Shown here: positions 61,788 through 64,000 of the stretch, piece by piece
How positions within the stretch are numbered: position 1 is the first letter of the stretch
Layout: every line of letters begins with the position of its first letter
Assembly: GCF_022436705.1 (NCBI RefSeq)
Contig: NZ_JAKUHT010000024.1
Location: 1 to 64,000, forward strand
Direction: 5' to 3'
Origin: Nocardioides sp. CFH 31398
Lineage (GTDB): Bacteria > Actinomycetota > Actinomycetes > Propionibacteriales > Nocardioidaceae
Length of the DNA stretch: 64,000 bases
Notes under the pieces: generated by a model
Database searches by the model: none
Told to the model about the DNA's origin: nothing
What the model saw: only the letters and a program-made list of their open reading frames with translations
Made by a program: the position numbers and the translations under genes

Positions 61788-62813
61788 ATGCGCGTCGGAG
61801 TGCTCACCGGAGGCGGCGACTGCCCCGGGCTGAACGCGGTGATCCGGGCGGTGGTCCGCAAGGGCGTGGCCGAGCACGGCTTCGAGTTCGTCGGTTACCG
61901 CGACGGCTGGAAGGGCCCGCTGGAGGGCTACACGATGCCGCTCGGCGTCGAGCAGTGCCGTGGCATCCTCCCGCGCGGCGGGACGATCCTGGGCTCCTCG
62001 CGCACCAACCCGTTCGCCCTCGACAACGGCGTGGAGCGCATCAAGGACAACCTCGCCTCGGACGGCGTCGACGCCCTGGTCGCCATCGGCGGGGAGGACA
62101 CCCTGGGCGTCGCGACGAAGCTCGCCGACCTCGGCGTGAACGTCGTCGGAGTGCCGAAGACCATCGACAACGACCTGTCGGGCACGGACTTCACCTTCGG
62201 CTTCGACACCGCGGTCAACATCGCCACCGAGGCCATCGACCGCCTCCACACCACGGCCGAGTCGCACCACCGCGTGCTGGTCGTGGAGGTCATGGGCCGT
62301 CACGCCGGCTGGATCGCGCTGCACTCCGGCATCGCGGGTGGCGCCAACATCGTGCTGATCCCCGAGGTCCCCTTCGACATCGAGGAGGTCTGCGCCCAGG
62401 TCGAGTCGCGCTTCCGCAGCCAGTACTCGCCGATCGTCGTGGTCTCCGAGGGCGCGACGCCGAAGGACGGCCAGATGGCCCTCCAGGGCGGGGAGACCGA
62501 CGCGTTCGGTCACGTGAGGCTCGGTGGCATCGGCGACCAGCTCGCCAAGGCCATCGAGGACCGCACCGGCAAGGAGGCGCGCTCCGTCGTCCTCGGCCAC
62601 ATCCAGCGTGGCGGCACGCCGACGGCGTTCGACCGCTGGCTCGCCACCCGCCTGGGCCTGCACGCGATCGACGCCGTCGCCGAGAAGCAGTTCGGTGTGA
62701 TGACCGCGCTGCGCGGCACGAACGTCGTCCGCGTGCCCCTCGCCGAGGCCACGGGCGAGCTCAAGCTCGTCAGCCCCGCCGAGTACGCCGAGGCGCAGGT
62801 CTTCTTCGGCTGA
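61788..62813 (+). CDS. pfkA: Phosphofructokinase, probably pyrophosphate-dependent
   Basis: Phosphorylates fructose 6-phosphate at the committing step of glycolysis. The 341-residue protein has VGVLTGGGDCPGLNAVIRAV at the start, catalytic TIDND (125-129) and MGRHAGW. In E. coli numbering the phosphoryl-donor positions are Asp104 (GGED) and Lys124 (PKTIDND), the pair characteristic of PPi-dependent enzymes such as that of Amycolatopsis methanolica; ATP enzymes have Gly104. ATG 61788 follows GGAGGTG. Annotated as ATP-PFK it would be misread. Confidence 0.9.
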   Translation: MRVGVLTGGGDCPGLNAVIRAVVRKGVAEHGFEFVGYRDGWKGPLEGYTMPLGVEQCRGILPRGGTILGSSRTNPFALDNGVERIKDNLASDGVDALVAIGGEDTLGVATKLADLGVNVVGVPKTIDNDLSGTDFTFGFDTAVNIATEAIDRLHTTAESHHRVLVVEVMGRHAGWIALHSGIAGGANIVLIPEVPFDIEEVCAQVESRFRSQYSPIVVVSEGATPKDGQMALQGGETDAFGHVRLGGIGDQLAKAIEDRTGKEARSVVLGHIQRGGTPTAFDRWLATRLGLHAIDAVAEKQFGVMTALRGTNVVRVPLAEATGELKLVSPAEYAEAQVFFG

Positions 62814-62836
62814 GCCGCTCCGGCCGCTCGGGCCGC

Positions 62837-64000
62837 TCAGCCCGCCAGGTGGCCCCAGGACGACGACAGCTCCGCCCACGGCCCCTGCGCCGCGACACGA
62901 CCGTCGACGAGCACGACGACGGTGTCGGCCAGTGCGAGCGCCGCTGCCTTGGACGTCGAGCCGAGGACGGTGGTGCCGCGCTCCCGCAGCGCCGACCACA
63001 GCTCGATCTCGGTGGTCGCGTCGAGCGCGGAGGAGACGTCGTCGGCGAGGAGCAGCTCGGCGTCGGTGGCCAGGGCGCGGGCCAGGGCGAGGCGCTGCAC
63101 CTGCCCGCCCGACAGGCGGACGCCGCGGTGCCCGACGAGCGAGTCCGGGCCGCCGGCCTCCTCGAGGTCGCGACCGAGCCGCGCGTCGTCGACCGCGGGG
63201 TGCAGGGTGCGGTCGGCGTGGTCGAGCAGGACGTTGTCGCCGAAGGTGCCGGACAGGACCCGGGGCACCTGCGCGACGTGCGCGACCCGGGCGGGGCGCA
63301 GCTCGTGCTCGGGGTCCGTGACCTCCTGGCCGTTCCATCGGATGGAGCCCGTGTGCTCGACGAGCCCGGCCAGGGTGGACAGCAGGCTCGACTTGCCCGC
63401 GCCGACCTGGCCGACCAGCAGCACGAGGTCACCGGCGTCGACCCGCAGGTCGACGTCGGAGACACCGATCGTGCCGTCGTCGTGGAGGGCGTCGACGCCC
63501 GTGAGCTCCACGCTGGCGAGGGGCTCACGCACGGCGGGCGGGGGAGCGGGGGCGGCGCCGGTGACGAGGTCGACGCCGTCCGGGAGCGCCATGAGGTCGC
63601 GTCCGCCGGCGAACCGTGAGGTCTCCGCCGCCCAGGCACGGACGCCGGGGGCCTCGGTGATGACCCGGGCCGCGACCTGGCCGAACCAGCCGAAGCCGAG
63701 GACGGCGCCGGAGACCAGCAGCGCGGTGGCGAGGTCCCAGCCGCCCTGCAGGTAGACGACCCAGGCGGTGACGACGCCGACCTGCACCATCACGACCGGC
63801 ACGCCCTCGAGCAGCGCGAGGATGCGGTGCTCCTTGACGGCGGCGTCCACCCGGCCGCCGTCGACGGCGGCGAGGTGGGCGCGGGCGTCGCGGGTGGCTG
63901 CGGCGAGCTTGAGGGTGCGGGCGGAGTCGAGGGCCGAGACCAGGGCGCGGCCGAAGCCCGCGCGGCTGGCCGAGGCGCCGGCGGCGGCGCGACCGGCGTA
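62837..64000 (-). CDS. ABC transporter, membrane/ATP-binding half (5' end outside window)
   Basis: About 388 residues of an exporter-type ABC half-transporter. Membrane part: ALLEGVPVVMVQVGVVTAWVVYL and ATALLVSGAVLGFGWFGQVAAR. ATPase part: Walker A GQVGAGKSS, signature LSGGQVQRLALARAL, Walker B ELLLADDVSSALD. The Walker B Glu is Asp (ADDV) and the H-loop reads GSTSKAAALA, without the usual His, so this ATPase site is degenerate; a partner outside the window probably supplies the active one. The frame is open to the right edge. Confidence 0.85.
   Translation of the reverse strand, partial: YAGRAAAGASASRAGFGRALVSALDSARTLKLAAATRDARAHLAAVDGGRVDAAVKEHRILALLEGVPVVMVQVGVVTAWVVYLQGGWDLATALLVSGAVLGFGWFGQVAARVITEAPGVRAWAAETSRFAGGRDLMALPDGVDLVTGAAPAPPPAVREPLASVELTGVDALHDDGTIGVSDVDLRVDAGDLVLLVGQVGAGKSSLLSTLAGLVEHTGSIRWNGQEVTDPEHELRPARVAHVAQVPRVLSGTFGDNVLLDHADRTLHPAVDDARLGRDLEEAGGPDSLVGHRGVRLSGGQVQRLALARALATDAELLLADDVSSALDATTEIELWSALRERGTTVLGSTSKAAALALADTVVVLVDGRVAAQGPWAELSSSWGHLAG

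Overview
The window is very GC-rich (roughly 70-75% by eye), densely packed, and uses many GTG starts and 4-base ATGA/GTGA gene overlaps. Gene content is that of an aerobic high-GC Gram-positive: an actinobacterial cytochrome bcc-aa3 oxidase set (ctaC-ctaD-ctaF and ctaE-qcrC-qcrA-qcrB), PspA/PspAA/HtpX/PspAB, MacS/MacR, a DnaQ-UvrC fusion, DUF3043 and a Tad pilus locus. It looks like chromosomal backbone of an actinomycete, most likely Nocardioidaceae (the family is an inference). From memory, much of the order between the ArsA-like/acyltransferase genes and erpA follows the Mycobacterium tuberculosis Rv2182c-Rv2205c stretch and the Streptomyces coelicolor SCO2119-SCO2156 region. I see no rRNA, tRNA, CRISPR array, prophage or insertion sequence.

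Layout. 1-4.8 kb: an M16 peptidase cut by the left edge, a flavin monooxygenase with its MarR regulator and a palindromic operator, a methyltransferase, dapB, and a 71-residue secreted peptide made of PIETEPR repeats. 4.8-8.8 kb: GNAT, DUF3043 and the PspA envelope-stress operon. 8.9-15.4 kb: nadA, GNAT, a divergent glycerate-kinase-like gene, erpA, an adenosine-kinase-like PfkB gene, and a coupled TusA/cysteine desulfurase pair. 15.5-25.8 kb: the terminal oxidase, with ctaCDF on the plus strand and ctaE-qcrCAB on the minus strand, enclosing an L,D-transpeptidase and a sigma factor with its membrane partner. 25.9-35.8 kb: SRPBCC, a receiver-like protein, trpD, a giant secreted FN3/Ig protein, an Lrp ligand domain, the DnaQ-UvrC fusion and an NYN ribonuclease-like protein.

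35.9-40.1 kb: a CxxC mini-protein, a cyclic-di-AMP (ydaO-type) riboswitch upstream of an NlpC/P60 cell-wall hydrolase, then two coupled membrane metalloprotease genes. 40.1-48.2 kb: a Tad pilus operon on the minus strand (cpaB-cpaE-tadA-tadB-tadC) that runs into a histidine kinase and LuxR regulator and ends near the Flp pilin. 48.5-64 kb: fadD, SRPBCC, ArsA-like ATPase, two tandem ROK kinases, a 17-bp tandem repeat next to a 36-bp palindrome, an acyltransferase, MacS/MacR around a flavin reductase, a coiled-coil gene, DUF1028, a phosphofructokinase with the D104/K124 pyrophosphate signature, and an ABC half-transporter cut by the right edge.

Three themes recur. The first is respiration and its Fe-S/heme supply (bcc-aa3, ErpA, cysteine desulfurase/TusA, NadA). 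The second is envelope upkeep and stress sensing (Psp, L,D-transpeptidase, c-di-AMP-controlled NlpC/P60, several metalloproteases). The third is surface display (Tad pili, the FN3/Ig protein, the repeat peptide). The observations most worth a second look are the PIETEPR peptide, the riboswitch-led metalloprotease block, the kinase/regulator pair wired into the Tad operon, the FN3/Ig giant with its tandem-repeat signal peptide, and the palindrome plus minisatellite near 54.5 kb.
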